Position numbers and translations under genes: made by a program
Origin: DATFVA01 sp963800255
GTDB lineage: Bacteria; Bacteroidota; Ignavibacteria; Ignavibacteriales; Ignavibacteriaceae
Length of the DNA: 64,000 nt
Direction: 5' to 3'
NCBI GenBank assembly: GCA_963800255.1
Contig: CAWDAK010000009.1
Location: 682,001-746,000, forward strand
Notes under the pieces: generated by a model
Seen by the model: the letters and a program-made list of their open reading frames with translations, nothing else
What the model was told of the DNA's origin: nothing
The model's database searches: none
Shown: one piece after another, positions 34,065 to 41,221 of the stretch
How the letters are laid out: each line of letters begins with the position of its first letter
Numbering within the stretch: the stretch's first letter is position 1

Positions 34065-34739
34065 TTAATTTTCAATTTCTTCATCCCCGGATTCTAAATA
34101 TACCCTTAGCCTGGAGATCATTTCTTCATCGTATTCTATTGTCCTGATTAAATTATTTTTGCCATTTAATATTATGACAGAGGGACTGAAAAATGTGTTA
34201 TATTCAATTTGGAGTTCATTATTCCAGTAGGAATCTATTACCCAGCAATCATACCCGTCACGATTTTCAGCCATAAGTTTTAAAATATCTGCCGTCTGTT
34301 CCCTGCTCATTTTCAAGGTACAATAACACGACATTGAAGTGCTGAATAAAATTATTTTTGGCCTACCAGATGATAAATATTTCCCCTTTTCATATTTATA
34401 AAATACATTCTGGAAGTGAAGGAACCAATCATTAAAAAGGACGAAAGCAGAATCAAGTGTAATCTTCCGTATTTGTGATTTAAATTCAGAAAGGTGAAAT
34501 ATCAGACTGTCGATGACTTGCTGTTCAGGATGAGCAGTGTAGTCCTCCTTATCTTTTGCAGAAGCTGCGGAGATCAGGCAGCTTAATTCAGAGAATGAGG
34601 ATTCATCAACAGGCTTATTATCATAAAGGGAAATAAATATTTTATCTGCTGCTTTATCAATTAACTCGAAAGTCTGAGCAGATGCTATCCCCATAGTATA
34701 TAATAGAATAAATATTAGAAATGATATTTTTGTTAACAT
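34065..34739 (-). CDS. Exported protein with CxC thioredoxin-like C-terminal half, unknown
   Basis: 224 residues. A signal peptide ends near GIASAQ. The N-terminal half is helical (about 25-115) and unrecognised. The C-terminal half looks thioredoxin-like: KIILFSTSMSCYCTLKMSRE with a CxC motif (Cys138, Cys140) at the CxxC position, a helix, then FFSPSVIILNGKNN with a Ser-Pro at the cis-proline position. CxC motifs usually behave as low-potential disulfides. It is embedded between acr3 and other thiol proteins, so an arsenic or thiol role is inferred. Confidence 0.65.
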   Translation of the reverse strand: MLTKISFLIFILLYTMGIASAQTFELIDKAADKIFISLYDNKPVDESSFSELSCLISAASAKDKEDYTAHPEQQVIDSLIFHLSEFKSQIRKITLDSAFVLFNDWFLHFQNVFYKYEKGKYLSSGRPKIILFSTSMSCYCTLKMSREQTADILKLMAENRDGYDCWVIDSYWNNELQIEYNTFFSPSVIILNGKNNLIRTIEYDEEMISRLRVYLESGDEEIEN

Positions 34740-34769
34740 ACTCTCCCCTGAGAGATTTATGTTGATTAA

Positions 34770-35819
34770 TTATGTTATATGCTCAGTATAATATTTTTTC
34801 TTAAACCATAATGAAACATTAACCAGGCTGATTAAAACAGGAACCTCAACAAGAGGTCCGATTACGGCAGCAAAAGCTTCGCCGCTATTGATTCCGAACA
34901 CTGCGATTGCAACCGCAATAGCTAACTCAAAATTGTTGCTGGCAGCAGTGAAAGATAATGTTGCTGACTTTCTGTAATTTGCCCCGACTTTTCTGCTCAT
35001 ATAAAATGAAAGGAAGAACATTACAACGAAATATATAAGCAATGGTATGGCTATTCTCACTACATCTAATGGAAGCTCGACTATAAATTCACCCTTAAGA
35101 GAAAACATCACGATTATTGTAAAAAGTAATGCAATTAAGGTAACAGGGCTTATCCGGGGAATGAATTTTGTGTGATACCAGGTTTTATTCTTTAATTTAA
35201 CCAGGGTTAACTGAGTAATAATACCCGCAAGGAATGGAATTCCAAGATATACAAAAACACTCTTCGCTATCTGTCCTATTGTAACCTCAACAGCAGTTCC
35301 TTTAAGTCCGAACCACCCGGGTAAGATAGTGATGAATACATACGCATAAATTGAGAAAAACAGAACCTGGAATATAGAGTTGAAAGCCACCAGCCCCGCA
35401 GCATATTCTGAATCTCCTTTTGCAAGTTCATTCCACACGATTACCATAGCAATGCACCTGGCCAGCCCAATCATTATCAAACCATACATATATCCGGGGA
35501 AATCGCTCAGAAGAGTGATAGCTAAAAAAAACATTAAAACAGGTCCGATAATCCAATTCTGAACAAGTGATAATAATAATATTTTCCAATCACGGAATAC
35601 TTTACCTAGCTCTTCATATTTAACTTTAGCAAGAGGCGGATACATCATCAATATCAAGCCTATGGCAATCGGAATATTTGTTGTGCCTGATTGGAACGTA
35701 TTCCAGAAACTAACGATAGAAGGGAAAAAGTAACCAGAAAAAACGCCAATGAACATTGCAAGGAATATCCATAGTGTAAGAAAGCGGTCTAAAAATTTTA
35801 ATCTTGCAGCACCAGGCAT
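34770..35819 (-). CDS. acr3: Arsenite efflux permease Acr3
   Basis: 349 residues with ten hydrophobic helices, the BASS/Acr3 fold. Family blocks are MLMYPPLAKVKYEEL, the helix-4 arsenite-site region GLARCIAMVIVWNELAKGD with a Cys, and ASNNFELAIAVAIAVFG near the end. It exports As(III) across the inner membrane. It lies 30 nt downstream of the CxC protein in gene order and next to arsC on the other side, via a mini-thioredoxin. Confidence 0.95.
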   Translation of the reverse strand: MPGAARLKFLDRFLTLWIFLAMFIGVFSGYFFPSIVSFWNTFQSGTTNIPIAIGLILMMYPPLAKVKYEELGKVFRDWKILLLSLVQNWIIGPVLMFFLAITLLSDFPGYMYGLIMIGLARCIAMVIVWNELAKGDSEYAAGLVAFNSIFQVLFFSIYAYVFITILPGWFGLKGTAVEVTIGQIAKSVFVYLGIPFLAGIITQLTLVKLKNKTWYHTKFIPRISPVTLIALLFTIIVMFSLKGEFIVELPLDVVRIAIPLLIYFVVMFFLSFYMSRKVGANYRKSATLSFTAASNNFELAIAVAIAVFGINSGEAFAAVIGPLVEVPVLISLVNVSLWFKKKYYTEHIT

Positions 35820-35856
35820 TTTTTGTCAGAGTTTATTTTAATTCAATGATGTATTG

Positions 35857-36114
35857 TTATACGAGTTGATTTTTGTCAACTTCCAGAAGCCAGTGGGTTA
35901 AAGTGCTTTTAACCGGTATTTTTCCGCTGGACAAAACCTTTCCATTTACAATTAACCCCGGAGTCATCCAGATTCCGAGCTCTGCAAATTTTTCTTTATC
36001 AGTTATTTTTTGAATATCTGCCTCGATATTATTTTCAGAGAGTACATTCGAGCATAACTGGTATAGGTTTTCACAGTTTTTGCATCCTGAACCAACAATT
36101 TGAATCATAAGCAT
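35857..36114 (-). CDS. Small thioredoxin-like protein, TM0996/MTH895 family, second copy
   Basis: 85 residues. MIQIVGSGCKNCENLYQL places CxxC at Cys11-Cys14. IEADIQKITDKEKFAELGIW and MTPGLIVNGKVLSSG follow. It is clearly paralogous to the 79-residue protein at 33786. It begins one nt after the arsC stop. Two start codons (residue 1 or 3) are possible. It may regenerate ArsC or another cysteine protein, but this is not shown. Confidence 0.92.
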   Translation of the reverse strand: MLMIQIVGSGCKNCENLYQLCSNVLSENNIEADIQKITDKEKFAELGIWMTPGLIVNGKVLSSGKIPVKSTLTHWLLEVDKNQLV

Positions 36115-36115
36115 C

Positions 36116-36544
36116 TTATTTATCCTTTAATTCATTTTTATACAATTCATAAAAAACTTTTTTGATTTCATCTCTCACCTTTCGGTAGATGTACATTACT
36201 TCCTCTTCTGTTCCAATTGCTTCTGCCGGATCCTCAAACCCGATATGTAATCGGTGTTTTACTTCCCCCATAAAGACCGGGCAGGTCTCTTTTGCATTAT
36301 CACAAACGGTAATTACGTAATCAAATGACTGAGAAATGTATTTATCTACATTTTCTGCAATCCCGCTGCTGATATTAATTCCTGCTTCGTTCATAGCTTT
36401 TATTGCAAAAGGATTAACCCGGTCAGCAGGTTTGGTTCCTGCAGAGTACACCTCCAAATCAGGATTAAAAGATTTAAGAAAACCTTCAGCCATCTGGCTG
36501 CGACAGGAATTTCCTGTACATAGAATGAGGATTTTTTTCTTCAT
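36116..36544 (-). CDS. arsC: Arsenate reductase, thioredoxin-coupled LMW-PTP type
   Basis: 142 residues from MKKKILILCTGNSCRSQMAE. That start is preferred because AAGG lies 5 nt upstream, although an in-frame ATG at 36577 overlaps the permease gene. Phosphatase loop CTGNSCR (Cys9, Arg15). The redox cysteines lie in VITVCDNAKETCPVFMGE. It reduces arsenate to arsenite using thioredoxin, and the arsenite is then exported by Acr3. It sits between the ArsP-type permease and mini-thioredoxin genes. Confidence 0.95.
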   Translation of the reverse strand: MKKKILILCTGNSCRSQMAEGFLKSFNPDLEVYSAGTKPADRVNPFAIKAMNEAGINISSGIAENVDKYISQSFDYVITVCDNAKETCPVFMGEVKHRLHIGFEDPAEAIGTEEEVMYIYRKVRDEIKKVFYELYKNELKDK

Positions 36545-36560
36545 ATTAACCTTCATCTGA

Positions 36561-37937
36561 TTAAAACCATGCTCCATAAATCAAACCGCTTATCGTTGCC
36601 ATTACAACAACAAGAGTAACATACACAACTGTTTTTTGAGTGCCGATTACGCTCCTTATCACGAGCATATTAGGTAGTGACAAAGCAGGTCCTGCAAGCA
36701 GCAAAGCAAGTGCGGGTCCCTTCCCCATCCCGCTGTGTATAAGTCCCTGTAATATTGGTATCTCGGTCAAAGTAGCAAAATACATAAATGCACCGGTTAT
36801 TGAGGCAAAAAGATTTGAGAATAAAGAATTACCGCCAACCAGGGCTGAAATCCATTCATCTGGAATGATACCTTTTCCGCCTGTAGTGGAACCAAGCAAA
36901 AATCCGGCTGCCAGTACTCCAATAATAAGCAGGGGTAAAATCTGTTTTGTAAAGCCCCACGTTTCCTTCATCCATTCATTGGATTCACCTTCCGATAGAG
37001 AAAGAATTACACCAAGTGAAATTACAGCAACTGTAAAAGGAACGAGCGGTGCAGGATAGATTACATAAGATATTACTGTGATTGCGGCTGCCGTAAGGAC
37101 GTAATAAGGATTAAGCTTCAAAATAAAAATAAGGGATAATATTAAACCGACCGCAAACACCGATGTAATGATCCATTTGTATGCGAACATAAAATACCAG
37201 AAGCCCTCCTGCTCAACAGGTTTACCCCAATTAACAAAAACAAGTATTGCAACCAGTATAAAAAAGTGTGTCGCGGTTTGCCTGAGGGGTCTAACCTCTT
37301 CGGCTGCCGGCATAGCCATCTGCTTATCAGCTTTTACTCTCTCTTCTTTTCTATAGATGAGCGCCATAATCAGTCCTATTACAACGCTGAACGAAACTGC
37401 CCCCACCACTCTTGCAACCCCAAGTTCAATACCTAAGACTTTTGCAGTTAAAATTATGGCCAGAATATTTATTGCCGGACCCGAATAAAGAAAAGCTATT
37501 GCAGGTCCCAGGCCTGCACCACGTTTGTGGATCCCGGAAAAGAGCGGCAGTACAGTGCAGGAACAAACAGCAAGTATCGTCCCTGAAACAGAAGCCACAG
37601 AATAGGCAATCCATTTTTTAGCACTTGCGCCAAAATATTTTATCACTGATGCCTGGCTTATAAAAACGGAAATTACACCTGCAATGAAAAAAGCGGGGAT
37701 GAGACAAAGGAGAACATGTTCCTGTGCGTACCATTTTGTTAATGACAAAGATGAATTAACCGCTTCTTTAAATACTACGGAATTGACAGGTAAAAAATAA
37801 ACAAGAAGAAAAATTGAGGTTATGAGGATTAGTGTTCTATATTCCCCACCCCAAAGGGATTTCAGATTTTTCCAATTAGATGTTTCGCTAATTGACGAAT
37901 TGTAGATAAAAAATTTTTTAACGGCTGCAGACTTCAT
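36561..37937 (-). CDS. ArsP-type membrane permease (DUF318 family)
   Basis: 458 residues and about ten to eleven hydrophobic helices. Conserved family blocks are VSGTILAVCSCTVLPLFSGI with the Cys-Ser-Cys of the family, FLYSGPAINILAIILTAKV, and GPALALLLAGPALSLPN at the C-terminal repeat. The family contains organoarsenical/trivalent arsenic permeases, fitting the neighbouring arsM. It overlaps the upstream arsR by 20 nt and precedes arsC. Confidence 0.9.
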   Translation of the reverse strand: MKSAAVKKFFIYNSSISETSNWKNLKSLWGGEYRTLILITSIFLLVYFLPVNSVVFKEAVNSSLSLTKWYAQEHVLLCLIPAFFIAGVISVFISQASVIKYFGASAKKWIAYSVASVSGTILAVCSCTVLPLFSGIHKRGAGLGPAIAFLYSGPAINILAIILTAKVLGIELGVARVVGAVSFSVVIGLIMALIYRKEERVKADKQMAMPAAEEVRPLRQTATHFFILVAILVFVNWGKPVEQEGFWYFMFAYKWIITSVFAVGLILSLIFILKLNPYYVLTAAAITVISYVIYPAPLVPFTVAVISLGVILSLSEGESNEWMKETWGFTKQILPLLIIGVLAAGFLLGSTTGGKGIIPDEWISALVGGNSLFSNLFASITGAFMYFATLTEIPILQGLIHSGMGKGPALALLLAGPALSLPNMLVIRSVIGTQKTVVYVTLVVVMATISGLIYGAWF

Positions 37938-38259
37938 AACGGCTCACCTTTTGAACTTTTTGCTTATCGCTAATGATAGTCTGATCATCAGCAATCCAGA
38001 AATCGAGTGTTGTAAGTATAGACGAGATTCTATCGTCAGAGGAATGAGGATTTATTTTATAATTAACCCATTTACCGTCCTTTTCCTCAATAATAAATCC
38101 GGTATCTCTTAAAATGCTTAGATGCCTTGATACCGTTGACGTTGCCAGCTGAAGAACCTCTGTAATTTCACATACGCAAAGTGGTTTACTTTGCAGCATT
38201 TTTAGAATTCTCAGCCTGTTGGAATCAGAAAGCGCTTTAAATAACCTGGTTTTTTCCAT
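37918..38259 (-). CDS. arsR: ArsR-family arsenic-responsive repressor
   Basis: 113 residues, winged helix: ALSDSNRLRILKMLQSKPLC, VCEITEVLQLATSTVSRHLS, LRDTGFIIEEKDGKWVNYKI. The metal site is PLCVCEI with Cys28 and Cys30 in the first helix, the arrangement of classical ArsR proteins. It is the first gene of the permease/arsC/acr3 string and has its own promoter and a perfect inverted repeat in the 84-nt gap before it. It is distinct from the second ArsR at 39214. Confidence 0.94.
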   Translation of the reverse strand: MEKTRLFKALSDSNRLRILKMLQSKPLCVCEITEVLQLATSTVSRHLSILRDTGFIIEEKDGKWVNYKINPHSSDDRISSILTTLDFWIADDQTIISDKQKVQKVSRYEVCSR

Positions 38260-38273
38260 ATCTAATAATATTC

Positions 38274-38293
38274 ATTTCGTTAACTAACGAAAT
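38274..38293. promoter_or_regulatory. Perfect 9-bp inverted repeat, operator of the arsR/permease operon
   Basis: ATTTCGTTA and TAACGAAAT are perfect complements around a 2-nt spacer, 15 nt upstream of the arsR start codon and overlapping the downstream edge of the -10 box. Size and location suit a dimeric ArsR binding site. Confidence 0.75.
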
Positions 38294-38319
38294 ATATAAT
38301 GACAAAAAATGAGATGCAA
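38291..38319 (-). promoter_or_regulatory. Promoter of the arsR/permease operon
   Basis: TTGCAT, 17 nt, TATATT on the minus strand, with the -10 followed by the operator palindrome. The -35 lies inside the terminator hairpin of arsM, so the two signals share DNA. The -35 is a weak match, the -10 a good one. Confidence 0.55.
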
Positions 38320-38333
38320 ATTATTTTTGCATC
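38302..38333 (-). terminator. Terminator of arsM
   Basis: GATGCAAA/TTTGCATC stem with a 5-nt loop. The minus strand continues into six U after a short gap. It is 11 nt past the arsM stop and overlaps the -35 element of the next operon. Confidence 0.75.
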
Positions 38334-38343
38334 CCGTAAAGAT

Positions 38344-39189
38344 TTAGTTTTTATATCCGACTACGGTAATACTGAAAATCCCTTTAAGGTTTTTTCTGTA
38401 GTCTTTTAAACCGTCAGAAGAAAGATATTGGCTCAATAATTCTTCAGGCAGATCTATTTTTTTGGACTTTTTGATTTCAATATTCCTGAATCCGGCATCT
38501 TTAATTAAATTCAGATATTCATCCTGTTTAATAGCACCTGAAACACATCCGGCGTACATTTCAGCTGATTTTTTCAGTTCTTCTGTCATTTCACCCTGTA
38601 TGACGATATCGGAGACGCAAAAATGCGCACCTGGTTTTAATATCCTGTGAATTTCGGAGAAGGCCATTTTTTTATCGGGAACCAGATTTAAAACACAATT
38701 ACTTACTACAACATCGGCAGAGTTCATATTAAACGGCATATTTTCAATATCACCTTTAAGAAATTCAACATTTTCGTAACCAAGTTTTGCTTTATTTGAA
38801 GTAGCTTTTTCTATCATTGCTTCTGTCATATCCAGTCCAATAACCTTACCATTATCACCCACAATAGCCCTGGCTACAAAAACATCATTTCCCGCACCAC
38901 TGCCAAGGTCAACAACGGTGTCTCCCTTTTTTATTCCGGCAAATTCAGTAGGTATTCCGCACCCAAGTCCGAGATCAGCATCAGGTACATATCCTTCAAT
39001 ATTATCATACTCATCCTTCATCACTGTATAACCGGCAATTTTATTTTCAGCTGTTCCGCAGCACGATGGTCCGCAGCAGCCGGAATTTTGAGAAGCCCTG
39101 GCAATTTCACCGTACTTCTCTTTAACAACTAATTTTAATTCTTCAGCATTCTTCGCGGCAGTTGGATTTTTAGTTTTTGCTTCTTCCAT
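38344..39189 (-). CDS. arsM: Arsenite S-adenosylmethionine methyltransferase
   Basis: 281 residues. The SAM-binding motif DLGSGAGNDVFVARAI is near residue 92. Three arsenic-binding cysteines are visible in GLGCGIP, VVSNCVLNLVPDK and YAGCVSG, the pattern of ArsM. A Cys-rich N-terminal segment (SGCCGPSCCG) precedes. It methylates As(III) to methylated arsenicals. It lies between the two arsR genes with its own terminator, and probably shares the promoter of the upstream arsR. Confidence 0.95.
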   Translation of the reverse strand: MEEAKTKNPTAAKNAEELKLVVKEKYGEIARASQNSGCCGPSCCGTAENKIAGYTVMKDEYDNIEGYVPDADLGLGCGIPTEFAGIKKGDTVVDLGSGAGNDVFVARAIVGDNGKVIGLDMTEAMIEKATSNKAKLGYENVEFLKGDIENMPFNMNSADVVVSNCVLNLVPDKKMAFSEIHRILKPGAHFCVSDIVIQGEMTEELKKSAEMYAGCVSGAIKQDEYLNLIKDAGFRNIEIKKSKKIDLPEELLSQYLSSDGLKDYRKNLKGIFSITVVGYKN

Positions 39190-39213
39190 TTTTCACTCCT
39201 ATACAAATTTAAG

Positions 39214-39531
39214 TTAACAACAACCGATCCTGGAAAACATTTTATCCAGGGCAGTTTTTGCCTTAGTAAGATTTTTATTATTAACACAGTAACATATCTT
39301 AAGTCCGTCTATCTCCCCTTCAATCAGCCCAACCCGCTTTAATTCCTTTAAATGCTGGGAAACTGTTGCCTGGGCCAGCGGCAGCCGATCAACTATATTT
39401 CCAACCATACAGGAATTCATACTGGTAAGTATTTTCAATATTTTAATCCGTGCAGGATGAGACAGAGCCTTTGCAATATCAGCAAGCCAGATATCATCCC
39501 TTGTGAACTCTTCTTTTTTGGAAAATGCCAT
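39214..39531 (-). CDS. arsR: Second ArsR-family repressor
   Basis: 105 residues. Winged helix IAKALSHPARIKILKILTSM, VDRLPLAQATVSQHLKELKR. Cysteines are Cys41, Cys80 and Cys82 in GLKICYCVN, and a vicinal C-terminal pair Cys104-Cys105 (RIGCC). This cysteine arrangement differs from the arsR at 37918, so a different metal site or selectivity is likely. It starts downstream of the clearest promoter/operator of the window and leads arsM. A good Shine-Dalgarno (AAAGG) is present. Confidence 0.93.
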   Translation of the reverse strand: MAFSKKEEFTRDDIWLADIAKALSHPARIKILKILTSMNSCMVGNIVDRLPLAQATVSQHLKELKRVGLIEGEIDGLKICYCVNNKNLTKAKTALDKMFSRIGCC

Positions 39532-39553
39532 TTCCTTTAACCTCTATAATGTA

Positions 39554-39571
39554 TATCGTAAATATACGATA
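39554..39571. promoter_or_regulatory. Inverted-repeat operator overlapping the -10 of the second arsR
   Basis: TATCGTA and TACGATA pair perfectly around a 4-nt spacer, 23 nt upstream of the start codon. It includes most of the -10 box, so binding would block polymerase. Confidence 0.75.
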
Positions 39572-39589
39572 CATCTTCAGGCTTGTCAA
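39561..39589 (-). promoter_or_regulatory. Consensus -35/-10 promoter of the second arsR
   Basis: TTGACA, exactly 17 nt, TATATT on the minus strand upstream of arsR/arsM. It is close to a textbook sigma-70 promoter and its -10 is covered by the operator. Confidence 0.85.
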
Positions 39590-39710
39590 GTCATTATTAG
39601 AACTTTTCATTCGGTTGTTAAACCTTAGGTAGGCATTTCTAAGAAAATTAAGATCTGTATCATTAAATCACAGGGTGTGGCGATCGGATGGGCAGTTTAC
39701 GGCAAAAGGA

Positions 39711-39743
39711 TACCGCCGGTTTTCATTCTAAAAACCAGCGGTA
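39711..39743 (-). terminator. Hairpin after the lipoprotein gene
   Basis: TACCGC/GCGGTA outer stem and GGTTTT/AAAACC inner stem with one unpaired position in each arm, 9-40 nt past the lipoprotein stop on the minus strand. The following minus-strand T tract is short. Probably a terminator. Confidence 0.5.
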
Positions 39744-39751
39744 TAATAGCT

Positions 39752-40261
39752 CTACTGTATGCGGGGATTGAAAGGAGCAAAAACTCCATCAGGATTGTTG
39801 TACCATACCCAGGCGTGCAGCGTCCACAATTGAAATTGTGAATTTACATCCCATACATCACCATTTCCTGAAAATCCTTCGGGAGCTTGTGCAGACAAAC
39901 TGAGGGGAACTGCATATTCCACTGCAACCAGCTGATAGCCGCCTCCAGGTTTATCTGCATAAACGAGAAGCTCGGGATGCTCCAAGTCAAAGGTTGAATC
40001 GAGGACGGTAGTATTCAGGTAATGCCAACCCATATGAGGGACATACAGGTTAATATCTGCATAGCCGGCAGCTACTGCCTTTGCTATGTCGTGATATTTC
40101 GCGGTTGCTGCTCTAACCCTTGCCAGTTCAACCTGTAGCTGATTATCCTTGTTTAAGCTGACTGAAGAAACAGGATTATCAGTCATCTTGTCGGTATTAC
40201 ATCCCGCAAGGATAATCCCTGCAATTACGAAAGAAAGAAAAGATACAATTAATCTGTTCAT
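39752..40261 (-). CDS. Lipoprotein of unknown function
   Basis: 169 residues from MNRLIVSFLSFVIAGIIL, chosen over an ATG 39 nt upstream because AGGAGG sits 5 nt before it. Lipobox LAGC. The mature part is a small globular domain containing YHDIAKAVAAGYADIN, VPHMGWHYLNTTVLDS, ELLVYADKPGGGYQLVAVEY and FQLWTLHAWVWYNN. The MGWHYLN and LHAWVW elements look like metal-binding or aromatic pocket motifs but I know no characterised homologue. It is the last gene of the DUF4242 string, separated by 16 nt from the exported DUF4242 gene. Confidence 0.7.
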   Translation of the reverse strand: MNRLIVSFLSFVIAGIILAGCNTDKMTDNPVSSVSLNKDNQLQVELARVRAATAKYHDIAKAVAAGYADINLYVPHMGWHYLNTTVLDSTFDLEHPELLVYADKPGGGYQLVAVEYAVPLSLSAQAPEGFSGNGDVWDVNSQFQLWTLHAWVWYNNPDGVFAPFNPRIQ

Positions 40262-40277
40262 TTGAACCTCCTGGTTT

Positions 40278-40652
40278 TTATTTATAGAAATACGGATCAA
40301 GAACGCTTACCTCGGTTATTTGGTCAACCGGTAGACCGTTTGCTTTGGCAGAAGTCCGAATGGCCTCCGGGGAGGGTGCATCGTAAATACAGAAAGTTTT
40401 TTTCTTGTCGAGGGTAACGTATGAGTGAACCCAGGTTACATTATCTTCCGCGTTGTTGGATACAACTGTGAGACACAGGTCTTTCCCTACCTGATCAAGA
40501 GGTATATTAAGACCGTTAGGGAATGTTCTTTCAACAAGATAGCGGTGCATAGTGATCTTCTGATTGCCTTCCGGTTTATCCTGGGCGTTCACAGAAATCA
40601 CGGCAGACAGGACTATTACAACAGATATTGCCAGTAAAACAACAGTTCTCAT
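40278..40652 (-). CDS. Exported DUF4242 (putative nickel-binding) protein
   Basis: 124 residues. Signal peptide at 1-24 (SAVISVNAQ). The DUF4242 domain follows: HRYLVERTFPNGLNI, VTWVHSYVTLDKKKTFCIYD, APSPEAIRTSAKANGLPVDQ, ending VSVLDPYFYK. A family member from Streptomyces binds nickel, but no enzymatic function is established. GGAGG lies before the ATG. It is paralogous to the cytosolic copy 12 nt upstream. Confidence 0.88.
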   Translation of the reverse strand: MRTVVLLAISVVIVLSAVISVNAQDKPEGNQKITMHRYLVERTFPNGLNIPLDQVGKDLCLTVVSNNAEDNVTWVHSYVTLDKKKTFCIYDAPSPEAIRTSAKANGLPVDQITEVSVLDPYFYK

Positions 40653-40664
40653 TCTAAGCCTCCA

Positions 40665-40949
40665 TTAGTTTTTGTGATACATAAAGAAATATGGTTCTAA
40701 AACTGAAACTTCAATAATCTGGTCGATAGGGAGATTATTCCGGCGGGCGGCTCTCCGCAGCGCCTCAGGTGAAGGTGCATCATACAGGCAATATGATTTT
40801 CTTCTGTCCTCTGTTACAAATGATTTTATCCAGGTCACTTCGTCCATCGTATTATTTGAAATAACCTTCAAGCACTCTTCAGACCCATGTTCGTTGGTAG
40901 AAATATTTAATCCGGTCTCAAAAGATCTCAGTACCAGGTATCGCGGCAT
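40665..40949 (-). CDS. Cytosolic DUF4242 protein
   Basis: 94 residues, no signal. PRYLVLRSFETGLNISTNE, VTWIKSFVTEDRRKSYCLYD, APSPEALRRAARRNNLPIDQ, VSVLEPYFF. Nearly the whole length aligns with the exported copy, so this looks like a tandem duplication with addition of a signal peptide to one copy. The 272-nt gap before it, containing a palindrome, probably holds the promoter of the DUF4242/lipoprotein operon. Confidence 0.88.
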   Translation of the reverse strand: MPRYLVLRSFETGLNISTNEHGSEECLKVISNNTMDEVTWIKSFVTEDRRKSYCLYDAPSPEALRRAARRNNLPIDQIIEVSVLEPYFFMYHKN

Positions 40950-41020
40950 AGGACTTGTCCTTTTAAGTATTCTATAATTTGTTCATTGGAAATATGTGAA
41001 GATTAATGGGGCAGGAAATC

Positions 41021-41032
41021 GGGAACATTCCC
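41021..41032. promoter_or_regulatory. Palindrome upstream of the DUF4242 operon, possible operator
   Basis: GGGAACATTCCC: 5-bp arms around a 2-nt centre, 72 nt upstream of the first DUF4242 start and in the gap after the LAL regulator gene. It could be a regulator-binding site, perhaps for the LAL protein, but a 12-bp dyad is weak evidence. Confidence 0.3.
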
Positions 41033-41221
41033 TATTTTTCTTAATTGGGCTCCCTATATTACGGAAGACTGTCGGATCCAGACTGCAGGGAGAAACCTTA
41101 GATCATGATTGTCTTTTCAAAACCTTTTCAGGAGGATTTATCCTTAAATAAATCTTCGGATTCGTCATTTCAAATCTGTAGGCAAACTATTAAGCCGAAC
41201 AGGAAACCAGGCTTAAATATT

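Noticed and set aside
37412..37621. Short plus-strand frame rich in Gln and Lys inside the permease gene
   Set aside because: It is a shadow in the opposite strand of a well-conserved ArsP-type permease. No ribosome binding site or homology.
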